In this document: positions 43,260-52,753 of the stretch, piece after piece
How the letters are laid out: each line of letters begins with the position of its first letter
How positions within the stretch are numbered: position 1 is the first letter of the stretch
NCBI GenBank assembly: GCA_964386385.1
Contig: CAYLRN010000001.1
Location: forward strand, 264,482 to 328,481
DNA from: RUG572 sp964386385
Lineage (GTDB): Bacteria > Verrucomicrobiota > Kiritimatiellia > RFP12 > UBA1067
Length of the DNA stretch: 64,000 nucleotides
Direction: 5' to 3'
The notes under the pieces: model-generated
Databases searched by the model: none
Told to the model about the DNA's origin: nothing
Seen by the model: only the letters and a program-made list of their open reading frames with translations
Position numbers and translations under genes: made by a program

Positions 43260-44642
43260 CTAGCGGCCGGCGTACATGCGTTCGTAGCGAGGCATGGGCT
43301 GCAGGATTCCGCCGGACTTCGCATAGTAGTCGGCGTCGCACTCGAAGACGCCGCGCTCCGTCCGCGTCCAGTGCGCGTCCGGATAGGCGAGATCCCTGCG
43401 CATCGTCTCCCAGTTGCGGAAGTTCTGGTGTCCGTTCGTCTCCACGAGGCCGAGGTCTCCGATGCCGGGGAAGGCCGGAAGGCGCGCCGCGACCGCCTTG
43501 TTCCACTCCACGAGCGCCGGGCAGACGGTGAGGTCCGCGCAGAAGCACGGGACGCCCTTCTCGAATGCGGCCTGCGCGATCTTCATGGACATCGACATCG
43601 TCTTCGCGATTGGCTTGAGGGCCATCGCGCGATAGCCCATCTCGATGCGCTCGAGGGCGTCCTTGACCGTGTGGGCGCTCTCGTCCGCCGCAAGACGCAG
43701 CGGAATGTCGTTGACGTCTACGTCCGCATGCTCGTCGAACGGCTCCTCGACGATCGCCACCTGGTCGTACGCGCCGATCTTCTTCAGGTGGTCGATGAAG
43801 CGAAGCAGCGTCTCCTTCCTCTCGTAGCGTCCGTTCGCGTCAAAGTAGTACGGCAGCCTTCCGCTCTTCGTGTAGGGAGTGCGGCAGTCCTTCAGCGCGG
43901 CGTGGATCTGCGAGACGCGCGCCATGTCCCTGGCGAGCATCTCCTCCTGCGTCCCCGGCTGCCCGATCTTGATCTTCATGAAGAAGTAGCCGGAATCCAC
44001 GGCGGCCTTTATCTCGGACGGCGGCACCTTGTACGAGAAAAGCGGGATGGAGGCGCACTTCGCATGGCGCGACGAGAGCGCCGGGCGGTATGCGTCCGGA
44101 ATCATCCCGTCGAAGGAGTCGATTCCGTTTTCGCGGGCGAAGAGCACCCACGCGGCGTTGTCCACCGCCACGAGCGCGTTGAGCGCGTACGTGGCGCGGA
44201 GGGCGTCGTTCGCCGCCACCTTCTTTCCGTACTCCCACACCTGCGGCCAGAGCCAGTCGTTGAGCTCGACAGGAGACGTGAACGTCCGTCCCTTCAGGAG
44301 GCGCAGCGCGAACTGCGTCATGGAGAACATTATCGCGTTTCCCCCGGCCTCGGAGTTCTCGGCGAACACCTTCGCGTCGCTCCAGAGGCTGGACTGCGTG
44401 CCGAGGCCTATGCCCCGGAGTCCGGACGTCGAACGGAGGCAGGCGGACACGATCCACTCCTCCGTCAGGTATCCGCCCTTGAACCCGAAGGGACGCACCA
44501 TCGGCTCGCGCTCGAAGTCGCACGCCGCGCCGTCAATCGTGATGCGCTTGAATGCCGGTCTGGGGCAAGCCCCGCCAACGGCCCCGAACGCCGGGGCCGC
44601 GGCCGCCATCGAACCCAGTCTTATGAAATCGCGTCTGGTCAT
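43260..44642 (-). CDS. Enolase-superfamily enzyme, Tat-exported, dipeptide-epimerase-like
   Basis: A 460-residue protein with a Tat-like signal (MTRRDFIRLGSMAAAAPAFG). The capping domain is followed by the barrel residues of the muconate-lactonizing subgroup: KIKIG with a KxK pair near residue 223, YYFDANG (Asp), IVEEPF (Glu) and LAADESAH (Asp-Glu). A dipeptide or N-acyl amino-acid epimerase/racemase activity is the closest guess. Export is unusual for this family. A second superfamily member lies at 55578-56900. Its gene is followed by the DUF2723 promoter and lies 47 bp past the pseudopilin gene's stop. Confidence 0.78.
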   Translation of the reverse strand: MTRRDFIRLGSMAAAAPAFGAVGGACPRPAFKRITIDGAACDFEREPMVRPFGFKGGYLTEEWIVSACLRSTSGLRGIGLGTQSSLWSDAKVFAENSEAGGNAIMFSMTQFALRLLKGRTFTSPVELNDWLWPQVWEYGKKVAANDALRATYALNALVAVDNAAWVLFARENGIDSFDGMIPDAYRPALSSRHAKCASIPLFSYKVPPSEIKAAVDSGYFFMKIKIGQPGTQEEMLARDMARVSQIHAALKDCRTPYTKSGRLPYYFDANGRYERKETLLRFIDHLKKIGAYDQVAIVEEPFDEHADVDVNDIPLRLAADESAHTVKDALERIEMGYRAMALKPIAKTMSMSMKIAQAAFEKGVPCFCADLTVCPALVEWNKAVAARLPAFPGIGDLGLVETNGHQNFRNWETMRRDLAYPDAHWTRTERGVFECDADYYAKSGGILQPMPRYERMYAGR

Positions 44643-44689
44643 TTTCGCTCCCTGCCAGTTCAGTGCAAATTTCCGCCGGCGTCCGCACC

Positions 44690-45661
44690 CTACTTCGCGC
44701 GCTTGCGCGCCTGCGACACGGTAAGCCCGCATGGGTCTATCACGCCTGCGAACTCCGCGACCTGCTGCCCAACGCGGTCCTGGGGCACCCTGAAGAGAAG
44801 CACGTACTGGCGGTAGTACTTCGTATACGGATACTCGGCGTAGGGAATCGACTCGAGTCCGCCGTTCGCCGCGCCGACGATGGAGGCGTTCCCGCCGAGG
44901 CCGAACGCGAGGAGGACGCCGCCGGTGGTCTTGACTTCCGACCAGACGCCCGCGCGCGTGTAGTTGCTCTCGTCCTTCTCCGTCATCAGAAGCTGCTGCC
45001 CGCATTCGCGGTATATCTCGCGCCCCGCGTTCGTGATCGGGGTGACGGCGGCGACTACCATGCGGTTCGTCACGAACTGCGCCACGCAGGCGGAGCTGGC
45101 GGCCGCAAGGCCGACAGTGGAATCCTCCGTCAGGTACACGCCGTCCTCGCCGCGCTCTTCGTACTTTTCGCGCGGGGAGGCGTCCGCCCACGTGGTGTGG
45201 CGCATCAGGAACTTGAGCCCCATCTGGTGGAGCGCGGCCACCTCCTTGCCGTTGAGGGCGTACGGAACGAGGACCGACTTCAGTCCTGGCGTAAGGCCTT
45301 CGTTCTTCTCCATCGCGGAGAGAAGCGCCTCCTCCGAAGCCGCCTGGTCGGGGCCGCCGTAGAGGTAGCCGACCGTCCGCGCCGCGACGTTCGTATGGTC
45401 GTAGTCGAAGGCGCCGTCGGCGGCGTTGACGACGCCAAGCGGCGTGTCCATGTCCACAAGCGCGTCAAGCCTGTTCAGCTGGCCGCCGCCGACGAGGAAT
45501 GCGTCGACAGACCGGCCTATCGCCACCTGGTTCGCAATCGAGACCTTTCGGGCGGCCAGCCGCCGCATGTCGCCGATTCGCATGACGGCGAGAGTGGAGA
45601 CGATCGCGATAAGCGCGACCACCATTATCAGTTCTATGAGCGTGAAGCCTTTTCTGTCCAT
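44690..45661 (-). CDS. Type IV/type II pseudopilin-like protein
   Basis: A 323-residue protein starting MDRKGFTLIELIMVVALIA, a perfect type IV prepilin (N-methylation) site with Glu5 after the Gly-Phe cleavage point. Type II pseudopilins are usually shorter, so this is a large minor pseudopilin or a DUF1559-like surface protein. AAGGAA lies before the ATG and a TATAAT box about 40 nt upstream. It is unrelated in motif to the class III pilins at 33445-36258. Confidence 0.85.
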   Translation of the reverse strand: MDRKGFTLIELIMVVALIAIVSTLAVMRIGDMRRLAARKVSIANQVAIGRSVDAFLVGGGQLNRLDALVDMDTPLGVVNAADGAFDYDHTNVAARTVGYLYGGPDQAASEEALLSAMEKNEGLTPGLKSVLVPYALNGKEVAALHQMGLKFLMRHTTWADASPREKYEERGEDGVYLTEDSTVGLAAASSACVAQFVTNRMVVAAVTPITNAGREIYRECGQQLLMTEKDESNYTRAGVWSEVKTTGGVLLAFGLGGNASIVGAANGGLESIPYAEYPYTKYYRQYVLLFRVPQDRVGQQVAEFAGVIDPCGLTVSQARKRAK

Positions 45662-45770
45662 TTCCTTCGCCAGCCTTTCTCTTTCGGATTACGCGATTAT
45701 ATCGCAGTTCACGCGGGATGACAAGCGTCATTCGCCTTTTGGAGGTTTTCCAATGGACGCAGGCCGTGGA

Positions 45771-46673
45771 TCATGGCAGTTCGGAGAGCGGCGTCTTGCG
45801 CCGCGCGCCGGGAAGGTCCGCCACGAAGCGCGGAAGCCCAAGCCCGCCGATGCGCTCGGCGCATTCGCGTTCGATCGCCCGCGCCTTCTCAAGCGGAACG
45901 CGGAAGTGGGAGATGCCCGCCACGGGGTCGCACTGGAACACGTAGTACGGCCGCACCAGCGCGCGCTGGAGGGCGCGGAAGAGGTCGAGCATAGCGTCGG
46001 CGGAATCGTTGACGCCTGCAAGCATGACGGTCTGGCAGGAGACCGGAATCCCGGCGCGGACAAGCCGGCGGCACGCGGCCGTCGCCTCCGGCGTAAGTTC
46101 GTCGGCATGGTTGAACTGCGTGTTCACCCACACCTTCCCGCTCTCCGCCAGACCCCCTGCGAGTTCCGGCGTCACGCGCCCGGGGTTCACGCACGGGGCG
46201 CGGGTGCAGAGGCGGACAACCTCGACCTGGTCCATTTCCGCGAACGCCCGGACGAAGCGAAGGACCTTTTCGTCCGGCAGGACAAGCGGATCGCCGCCCG
46301 AAAGCAGGACGTCGCGCACGAGCGGACGCTCCCGCACGTATGCGCGGCAGGCCTCGAGTTCGCCGCCGGTCCTCACGACCTGCGCGTCCGCCAGAATGCC
46401 CTTGCGCGTGCAGTGGCGGCAGTTCATGAAGCAGGCGGCGGAAGTCATCACGAGGACGCGGTCGGGGAAGCGCTGCTTCAGGCCATGGCAGCCGGCCGCC
46501 GCGCCGCGCTCGTCGAAGGGGTCTGCGCCGAAGAGACCGCCGTCGTCGTCGAGTTCGCGAACGTCCGGCTCCACCTGGCGGCGGAACGCCTCGCTCTTCG
46601 CGGCGAGCGCCCGCGAATACTCGCACGCCGCGTAAGGATAGCGGGCCGCGACGTCTGTAAGTTCCCCGCTCAC
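45771..46673 (-). CDS. KamA/EpmB-family radical SAM aminomutase, compact
   Basis: A 300-residue member of the lysine 2,3-aminomutase family. CFMNCRHCTRKG (about residues 80-91) holds the SAM cluster cysteines, and VLLSGGDPL follows. The PLP lysine is probably in DLPGARRKTP near the C-terminus, at the place of the family GGGGK motif. The chain ends about eight residues later, so the usual C-terminal extension is missing, as in EpmB-like enzymes. The GTG start overlaps the stop of the acyl-CoA synthetase as GTGA. It may modify EF-P or act on lysine; this cannot be decided here. Confidence 0.82.
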   Translation of the reverse strand: MSGELTDVAARYPYAACEYSRALAAKSEAFRRQVEPDVRELDDDGGLFGADPFDERGAAAGCHGLKQRFPDRVLVMTSAACFMNCRHCTRKGILADAQVVRTGGELEACRAYVRERPLVRDVLLSGGDPLVLPDEKVLRFVRAFAEMDQVEVVRLCTRAPCVNPGRVTPELAGGLAESGKVWVNTQFNHADELTPEATAACRRLVRAGIPVSCQTVMLAGVNDSADAMLDLFRALQRALVRPYYVFQCDPVAGISHFRVPLEKARAIERECAERIGGLGLPRFVADLPGARRKTPLSELP

Positions 46674-48304
46674 AGTCCGTTCTGCTGCGCCACAAGCGCA
46701 TCCGCGCCGTACGTCTTGCGGAGCCTGGGCTTTTCGATCTTGCCCGTCGGGTTGCGCGGCACCGCGGCGAAGATCACCTTGCGCGGGCGCTTGTAGCGCG
46801 GGAGGTCCAGACAGAAGCGAGCGACCTCGTCCTCCGAGAGCGTCGCGCCGTCCTTGACCTCGATAATCGCGGCGGCGATTTCGCCGAGACGCGAATCCGG
46901 GAGGCCGATTACCGCCACGTCCTTTATCGCCGGATGGGCGCGGAGGAAGTCCTCTATCTGGACGGGATAGAGGTTCTCGCCGCCGGAGATGATCACGTCC
47001 TTGGCGCGGTCGACGAGATAGATGAACCCGTCGCGCATTTCCGCCATGTCGCCGGTCCTGAGCCATCCGTCGGGGGAGAGAATCTCCCGCGTGGCCTCGG
47101 GGTTCTTGTAGTAGCATTTCATCACGCCGGGGCCCTTGAGCGCAAGTTCGCCGACCCGGCCTGGCGCGACCTCGCGGCCGTCCTTGTCCACGATCTTCGT
47201 CTGCCAGCCGTATCCGGGAACGCCAATCGCGCCCACGTGGTCTATGTTCTCGACGCCGAGGTGTACGGCGCCGGGTCCGGTGGACTCCGAAAGTCCGTAG
47301 TTCGTGTCGTAGTCGTGGTGGGGGAAGACGGACTTCCAGCGTTTTATCAGCGCGGGCGGCACCGGCTGTGCGCCTATGTGCATGAGGCGCCACTGGCCGA
47401 GTTCGTAGTCGGAGAGCTTCACGTCGCCGCGCTCGATCGCGTCTAGGACGTCCTGCGCCCACGGGACGAGCAGCCAGACGATCGTGCACTTCTCCTGGCT
47501 GACGCAGCGGAGGATCCATTCCGGCTTCACGCCCTTGAGGAGGACGGACTTTCCGCCGACGAGGAAGCTGCCGAACCAGTGCATCTTCGCGCCGGTGTGG
47601 TAGAGCGGCGGAATGCAGAGGAAGACGTCGTCCTTGGTCTGCCCGTGGTGGTTCTGCTCCACCTTGCACGAATGCAGCAGGCAGCGGTGCTGCAGGATTA
47701 TCGCCTTCGGGAAGCCGGTCGTGCCGGAGCTGAAGTATATCGCGGCCTCGTCCTCGTCCGAAAGCGGCACCAGCGGGGTACGCGACGAGCAGTAGGAGAC
47801 GAGATTGCGGTAGCCCTCGGCGAACGTGGGGCAGTCGTCGCCGACGTAGAGGCGCAGGCGTATGCGCGGAATGCGGTCCGCGATCTGCTCCATGCGGCCG
47901 ATGAACTCCGGGCCGAACACGATGGCGTCGGCGTCCGACAGCTCCAGGCAGTACTTTATCTCGTCAGCCGTGTAGCGGAAGTTGAGCGGCACGGCGAGGC
48001 ATCCGGCGCGAAGCGCGCCGAAGTATATCGGCAGCCATTCAAGGCAGTTCATCAGGAGAATGGCCACCTTGTCGCCCTTCCTGAAGCCGCGGCTCAGCAG
48101 GAAGTTCGCGAAGCGGTTCGCCTTTTCGTGGAACTCCGCCCACGTCATCTCGCTGCGGAACGCCTCGACGGCGGACGACTCGATGAGCGAGTACTCGCGC
48201 CACGTGGTGTGGCGGTTCTCCAGTTCCTGCGGGTTGATTTCAACAAGCGCCACGTCGTTGGGCCATTGAACGGCGTTGCGCGCCAGGATGTCGGTGATTG
48301 GCAT
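46670..48304 (-). CDS. AMP-dependent acyl-CoA synthetase
   Basis: A 544-residue cytoplasmic ANL-superfamily enzyme that activates a carboxylic acid via an acyl-adenylate to a CoA thioester. Motifs in order are IYFSSGTTGFPKAI (ATP-binding P-loop, near 190), YGLSESTGPG near 330, GWLRTGDMAEM near 420 and the catalytic lysine in NPTGKIEKPR near 525. There is no signal peptide. The chain-length or substrate specificity cannot be read. GAGG lies 8 nt upstream of the ATG. It is followed by the KamA-like gene with a 4-nt overlap. Confidence 0.92.
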   Translation of the reverse strand: MPITDILARNAVQWPNDVALVEINPQELENRHTTWREYSLIESSAVEAFRSEMTWAEFHEKANRFANFLLSRGFRKGDKVAILLMNCLEWLPIYFGALRAGCLAVPLNFRYTADEIKYCLELSDADAIVFGPEFIGRMEQIADRIPRIRLRLYVGDDCPTFAEGYRNLVSYCSSRTPLVPLSDEDEAAIYFSSGTTGFPKAIILQHRCLLHSCKVEQNHHGQTKDDVFLCIPPLYHTGAKMHWFGSFLVGGKSVLLKGVKPEWILRCVSQEKCTIVWLLVPWAQDVLDAIERGDVKLSDYELGQWRLMHIGAQPVPPALIKRWKSVFPHHDYDTNYGLSESTGPGAVHLGVENIDHVGAIGVPGYGWQTKIVDKDGREVAPGRVGELALKGPGVMKCYYKNPEATREILSPDGWLRTGDMAEMRDGFIYLVDRAKDVIISGGENLYPVQIEDFLRAHPAIKDVAVIGLPDSRLGEIAAAIIEVKDGATLSEDEVARFCLDLPRYKRPRKVIFAAVPRNPTGKIEKPRLRKTYGADALVAQQNGL

Positions 48305-48350
48305 TGCGTCCTCTTCTCTCGGATTCTCTGTCTGAATGGCGTGCCGGCGG

Positions 48351-49106
48351 CTAGGCAAGGGACGGCTTGCGCCCCTCCAGGGCCGGATTGTGGTGGGCCC
48401 AGAGCGCCTGGCGCGCCACGCCGAGGAGCAGGGCCGCGTCGTCGTGCGTCTGGACGCCGCGCGAAAACACGCGGTGGATTCCCTGCATCATGTGCTCGGC
48501 CTGCAGGTCGTTCATGTAGCCGATGTCAAGGAGCATCGTCTTCCAGTTCTTCATCAGCTGCATCTTCTGCGCCTGCGGCGCGGGCGGCGACTTCTCGCGC
48601 GGGGCGACGTACCTTCCGGTGGCCGTGAAGAACTCGTAGCAGAGTATCAGCACGGCCTGCGAAAGGTTGATGGATGTATAACCCTCGTCGACCGGGATGC
48701 GGACGAGGTGCGTGCACTGCGCGATCTCCTCGTTGAGGAGTCCCTTGTCCTCACGCCCGAACACGAGCGCTACGGGGCCGGTCTCGGCAAGCGCCAGGAT
48801 GTCGGCCGCGCACTCCCGCGGCGCCTTCACGTGCTGGCGGTAGAGGCCGCCGCGCGCGGTCGTCCCGACGACGGCAACGCAGTCGGCCACCGCCTCCTCG
48901 AACGTGGCGAACTCCTTCCTGTTCTTCAGCACGTCAGTCGCGTGAACCGCCATGCGCTCCGCCTCGTCCCAGCCGTTCTGCACGTTCGGCGCGGCAAGGA
49001 CGAGATTCCGCACTCCCATGTTCGCCATTGCGCGGCAGGCGCTGCCGACGTTGCCGGAGTAGAGCGTGCCGACGAGCACTACCCTGATGTTGTCCAATGC
49101 GTTCAT
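48351..49106 (-). CDS. TrmJ-like SPOUT RNA methyltransferase
   Basis: A 251-residue protein of the SpoU/TrmH superfamily. The start IRVVLVGTLYSGNVGSACRA and the SAM-knot motifs LVFGREDKGL near residue 125 and SINLSQAVLIL near 155 match TrmJ, which 2'-O-methylates position 32 of tRNA. The C-terminal region is helical. Another SPOUT rRNA methylase is possible. It lies between the acyl-CoA synthetase and a lipoprotein gene on the same strand. Confidence 0.88.
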   Translation of the reverse strand: MNALDNIRVVLVGTLYSGNVGSACRAMANMGVRNLVLAAPNVQNGWDEAERMAVHATDVLKNRKEFATFEEAVADCVAVVGTTARGGLYRQHVKAPRECAADILALAETGPVALVFGREDKGLLNEEIAQCTHLVRIPVDEGYTSINLSQAVLILCYEFFTATGRYVAPREKSPPAPQAQKMQLMKNWKTMLLDIGYMNDLQAEHMMQGIHRVFSRGVQTHDDAALLLGVARQALWAHHNPALEGRKPSLA

Positions 49107-49132
49107 TGCCTGAAATCCATGTCCATTGAATG

Positions 49133-49648
49133 TCACTTCGCCGTTCTGGGGCCGGAGGAATCGCGCGGACCGCTCGAATCGCGGCCGAAGCCCTGCGGAG
49201 CGCCGCTCCGGATGCTCGCCTTCTTCTCGTTGAGGGGGTTGCGGACGGCGGCGCAGAGCACCCCCTGGTAGACCATCCGGTATTCCCGCCCGTCCGGAAT
49301 CCGCCGCGCCACTATGCAGGCGACGCCTTCCTCGAAGAACTCCCATTCGCCGTCCTTCGTGCGATACAGGTTTCCGCGCTCGGAAAGGTGGCGGTAGGCG
49401 ACGAACCGGTCGCCGTCGGGCATTTCGACGCGCACCTTCTCCTTCGTCTTGAACGGAAGGGATCCGCCCCACGAGAAGTGGGCGACGCCGGAGTACTCCG
49501 CCTTCTCGTCCTCGCCGTAGTCCACGAGTACGTAGTTGTTGACGTCGTCGACGAACCGCCGCGTCCGGAGCGGCGTGAACGTCCAGGTGGCGCACCCTTC
49601 CGCAAGGAGAAGGAGCGACAGGCACAGGGTCTTTGTGATGAAACTCAT
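49133..49648 (-). CDS. Small lipoprotein of unknown function
   Basis: A 171-residue protein with a lipobox (LLAEGC, Cys19) after a hydrophobic signal. The mature region is beta-rich with many Arg and Glu residues, and the end carries a duplicated DSSGPR motif, giving two short direct repeats. No family is recognised. The ATG is 8 nt after a TGGTATAAT box, so the mRNA is probably leaderless. Confidence 0.75.
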   Translation of the reverse strand: MSFITKTLCLSLLLLAEGCATWTFTPLRTRRFVDDVNNYVLVDYGEDEKAEYSGVAHFSWGGSLPFKTKEKVRVEMPDGDRFVAYRHLSERGNLYRTKDGEWEFFEEGVACIVARRIPDGREYRMVYQGVLCAAVRNPLNEKKASIRSGAPQGFGRDSSGPRDSSGPRTAK

Positions 49649-49656
49649 TGGCGTGG

Positions 49657-49662
49657 ATTATA
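49657..49662 (-). promoter_or_regulatory. Extended -10 box of the lipoprotein gene, leaderless type
   Basis: On the minus strand it reads TGGTATAAT, then 8 nt, then ATG at 49648. Confidence 0.6.
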
Positions 49663-49693
49663 CCATTACCGTAGCCCGGGCGCAAACCGCATG

Positions 49694-50779
49694 TCAGTGG
49701 CGCCGGAGGAGTTCAAGCATCCGGCGGTCGAGCTTGTGTCCGTTGAAGTCCTCGTACACGACGTCCGCACGGCCGGAATCAAGGACGCCGTTGTGTCCGC
49801 GCAGATTCCACAGAGCCCATCCCAGGTTCTCCTTCTCCCACAGCTTCAGGCAGTGCTCCATCCACGCCAGCGTCGCCTCGTGCGGAGTCGTGTTGCGGCA
49901 GCCGAACTCGCCCACCATGCAGAACTCCCCCGCGTCGCGCGCGGACTTGTAGCGGTCTAGCGTCGTTTCGGGAGACTCGGCAACCCAGCCCTTCGCGAAG
50001 CCTGGCCTGAGCGGCCATGACGGCAGCCCGTCCTTCGTCTTCACGAAAGACGCGCCGTAGTGCGTGAGCGCGTGCGGCGTGTAGCCGCGGAAGGCCTGTC
50101 CGACGGACGGCAGGGCGAAGAGCTCCGGCACGGGGCGCGAGGCGCACATGTTGCCGTCGGCCATGATGAACCGCCCCGGATCCTCCTTGCGGATCGCGTC
50201 TATGAGCTTCAGCGCCAGCGGCGCGTAGTTCGCGCCTTCGGTGTGGCGGGTGGGCTCGTTGAAGAGGTTGAAGGAGAGGATCTCGTTTGGCACGCCCTTC
50301 CAACGGCGGGCGAACGCCGCCCACATGCGGCAGGCGGCCTCCTGGGCGACGGGACTCGTCCCCAGCGGAAAGGCCTCCGTCCGATCGAGGATGCAGTAGC
50401 CGGGAATCCTGTGGAGGGCGACCTGCACGTGGACGCCGTACTTCCGCCCCCAGTCGATCGCCTGGTCGAGCAGCTTCATCTTCTCCTCGTCCAGATTCGT
50501 CCAGTCGTCGTCCGCAATCAGGATCCGGTAGTCGAGCGGAAGACGGGCGAAGTTGAAGCCCCAGTCGTGCAGCGCCTTGAACTCCCACTCGAGAAAATGC
50601 CCATCCACGCGCGGGTCAGGGGCAAGTCCGATCGTCGGCGCGCGGAACATCCCCAGCAGGTTGAATCCGCGCCAGCGGACGTTCGGCGTCCAGTCCGCCG
50701 CAGTCCCGGCGGAGACGCCCCCCGCCGCAAGCGCCGCCCACGCGAACAACGCCATACACAGTACCTTCGGTCGTCTCAT
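49694..50779 (-). CDS. Exported GH5 cellulase/endoglycanase
   Basis: A 361-residue glycoside hydrolase family 5 enzyme with a signal peptide (MRRPKVLCMALFAWAALAAG). The GH5 barrel shows RWRGFNLLGMF, NFARLPLDYR near residue 80, the acid/base Glu in FNLFNEPT near 175 and the nucleophile Glu in MVGEFGC near 305, plus the closing WALWNLRG. The probable role is endo-beta-1,4-glucanase or mannanase, outside the cell. It lies downstream of the AAA-ATPase gene on the same strand but is probably separate from it. Confidence 0.92.
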   Translation of the reverse strand: MRRPKVLCMALFAWAALAAGGVSAGTAADWTPNVRWRGFNLLGMFRAPTIGLAPDPRVDGHFLEWEFKALHDWGFNFARLPLDYRILIADDDWTNLDEEKMKLLDQAIDWGRKYGVHVQVALHRIPGYCILDRTEAFPLGTSPVAQEAACRMWAAFARRWKGVPNEILSFNLFNEPTRHTEGANYAPLALKLIDAIRKEDPGRFIMADGNMCASRPVPELFALPSVGQAFRGYTPHALTHYGASFVKTKDGLPSWPLRPGFAKGWVAESPETTLDRYKSARDAGEFCMVGEFGCRNTTPHEATLAWMEHCLKLWEKENLGWALWNLRGHNGVLDSGRADVVYEDFNGHKLDRRMLELLRRH

Positions 50780-50853
50780 TGCAGTCTCCTTTTCCTTTTT
50801 TCTCGATCGGTCTTGCGCTTCGCCATCGCGGCACAAGGACACAGACCTCCGCG

Positions 50854-52611
50854 TCAGCCGATCGCGAGGTCGGCAAGCTCCTCGAGGCGCACGAGCTCGC
50901 GGCCGCGGAACTCGTAGCAGATGAAGCGCACGGGAGTGCCGCCGGCGAGCGCGGGCAGGTTCGGGTCCGCGGCGTAGCGCCTCAGCTGCGCCACGGCCTC
51001 CTCGTGCCTCGCCGCGACGTCGGCGTCTGAGGCGCCGGCGGGCGAGTGCTTCATCTCGATCACGTAGCTGCGCTCCGGGACGGAGCCCTCGGGCAGCGTC
51101 CTGTCGGGGAAGAGCGCGTAGTCCGAGTACCCGCACGGATGCGAGAGTTCCGGCTTCACCATGTAGACGCTCTTCATCGTGAGGTACGCGCGGAGGTAGC
51201 CGTTGATCCGCGCCTCGCCGCATATGCCGTCGCGGGGCGAGCCGTTGTCGCGGTACTTCTCCGCGAGGTACGAGAGGAAGCCCTTCCAGTCGCCGTCCCA
51301 CGCGAACGCGTTGAACCGCGCGATGAACTCGGACGTGTCGACGGCGTTCGGGCGCTTCGCGTACTCGTCGCGCATGTAGTCGAAGATCTGCCGCCGGACG
51401 CACTCGTTCGGGACGCGGAACTGGAGGTCGCCGCGCACGAAGCGCGACATGGTGACGATTCCGTAGTAGTAGTAGAGCGACTTGAAGTTCTCCTCCTTGA
51501 GAATCCCCTCTATCGGGAAGCTGTCCACGAGCGCGAAGGAGACCTCGCCCCTGTCGGCCAGCTCCTCCGTGAGCGGCAGGACGCCGTCGAACGTCTCCGC
51601 GTGGCGCTGCGCGGCGAGGATCGCCGAGAGCTTCCTCCAGTCGCTCCGGATATTCGCGTCGACGAGGTTCTCCGGCGCGGCGCCCGTGGCGACGAGCTTG
51701 GACAGGTAGTAGAGAGCCATGTCGCAGTTGTACAGCGTCTCGCGTCCCGCCATGGGCTTCGAGAAGCAGTAGCTGTCGTACCACGCCTTGACGGTCGCGA
51801 GGTGCGGCCCCGCCGCGTTGGTGAACTTCCCGGTCCCGCGGAAATCCTCGAAGAGGCGACGCGTCTCGTCGGCGGTGAAGCCGACCATCGCGTTGAACTC
51901 GGACTCCTGCGAAATGTTCGTCGCGATGTTGAAGCCGCTCGTGAGGTCGTCCATCGTCACGGGCGAGACGCCCGTCATGAAGATGCGGTCGCACGTGCCC
52001 TTGAACTTCTTGAACCAGCCGCGGTAGAAGCCCGTGCCGTGCGTGATCTCCTTGTACGAAGCCTTCCCGGCGGTGGAGACGATCTCGTTCGTGAAGTTGT
52101 CGTACTCGTCCACGATCACATATACCCCGTAGCCGAGTGCGTGGGCGGCCGCGGCGACGGCAGTGTACTTGGCGGACGGGACGGGGCGGTTGCGCACCGC
52201 GCGGACGTCGGGCAGATTGCCGATCAGGTCCTCGTGCGCCGTGATGAACGCATCCATCTGCTGGTCCATGTAGGCGGCGAACTTGTCCGCCCACGTCGCG
52301 CCCTCGCAGACGTTGACCTGCGAGAAGTCGAGGGAAATGACGAAGTAGCGATTCCGCTGGTCGGTCGGATTCCGTCCGATGTCGAGCCCGCCGAAGAGCC
52401 GGTCGAAGTTCCCCTTCTCCGCGACGTCGTAGTAGCAGCGCAGCGTCTCGCAGAGGAGCGACTTGCCGAACCGCCTCGGCCGCACGAAGAAGAGGAAGTT
52501 CGCGCGCGCCTCGAGTTCGCGTACGTACGCGGTCTTGTCCACGTAGTAGAAGTCCTCCATGCGAATCCGCCTGAAGTCCTTCACGCCGTATGGTATCTGC
52601 CCTTGTCTCAT
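50854..52611 (-). CDS. AAA-ATPase-like protein with C-terminal PD-(D/E)XK nuclease-type domain
   Basis: A 585-residue protein of the AAA-ATPase_like/DUF1703 group. It starts IPYGVKDFRRIRMEDFYYVD and has the Walker A-like RPRRFGKSLLCETLR near residue 50, VIVDEYDN as Walker B near 160, and a C-terminal PD-(D/E)XK_9-like fold with SYVIEMKHSP near 525. These proteins are common in gut anaerobes and are often multicopy; their role is not settled (possibly defence or mobile). The ATG at 52611 is chosen because it is exactly 7 nt after a TATAAT box; the upstream ATG at 52620 lies inside that box. Confidence 0.8.
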   Translation of the reverse strand: MRQGQIPYGVKDFRRIRMEDFYYVDKTAYVRELEARANFLFFVRPRRFGKSLLCETLRCYYDVAEKGNFDRLFGGLDIGRNPTDQRNRYFVISLDFSQVNVCEGATWADKFAAYMDQQMDAFITAHEDLIGNLPDVRAVRNRPVPSAKYTAVAAAAHALGYGVYVIVDEYDNFTNEIVSTAGKASYKEITHGTGFYRGWFKKFKGTCDRIFMTGVSPVTMDDLTSGFNIATNISQESEFNAMVGFTADETRRLFEDFRGTGKFTNAAGPHLATVKAWYDSYCFSKPMAGRETLYNCDMALYYLSKLVATGAAPENLVDANIRSDWRKLSAILAAQRHAETFDGVLPLTEELADRGEVSFALVDSFPIEGILKEENFKSLYYYYGIVTMSRFVRGDLQFRVPNECVRRQIFDYMRDEYAKRPNAVDTSEFIARFNAFAWDGDWKGFLSYLAEKYRDNGSPRDGICGEARINGYLRAYLTMKSVYMVKPELSHPCGYSDYALFPDRTLPEGSVPERSYVIEMKHSPAGASDADVAARHEEAVAQLRRYAADPNLPALAGGTPVRFICYEFRGRELVRLEELADLAIG

Positions 52612-52618
52612 GCCGCAC

Positions 52619-52624
52619 ATTATA
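52619..52624 (-). promoter_or_regulatory. Extended -10 box of the AAA-ATPase-like gene, leaderless type
   Basis: On the minus strand it reads TGCTATAAT, then GTGCGGC, then ATG at 52611. The first seven bases after the box nearly match those of the large glycoside hydrolase promoter (GTGCAGC). Confidence 0.6.
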
Positions 52625-52753
52625 GCATTTTTCGTGAACGAAGACTGGATTGTGTCTTGTCAAAGCGAATACGACCACCTGACGCCATGGCACGAAGCCA
52701 GTCGCATCTACCCTGGCAAATGGCCAAGATCGCGGGAACGCAACGGCCGCAAA

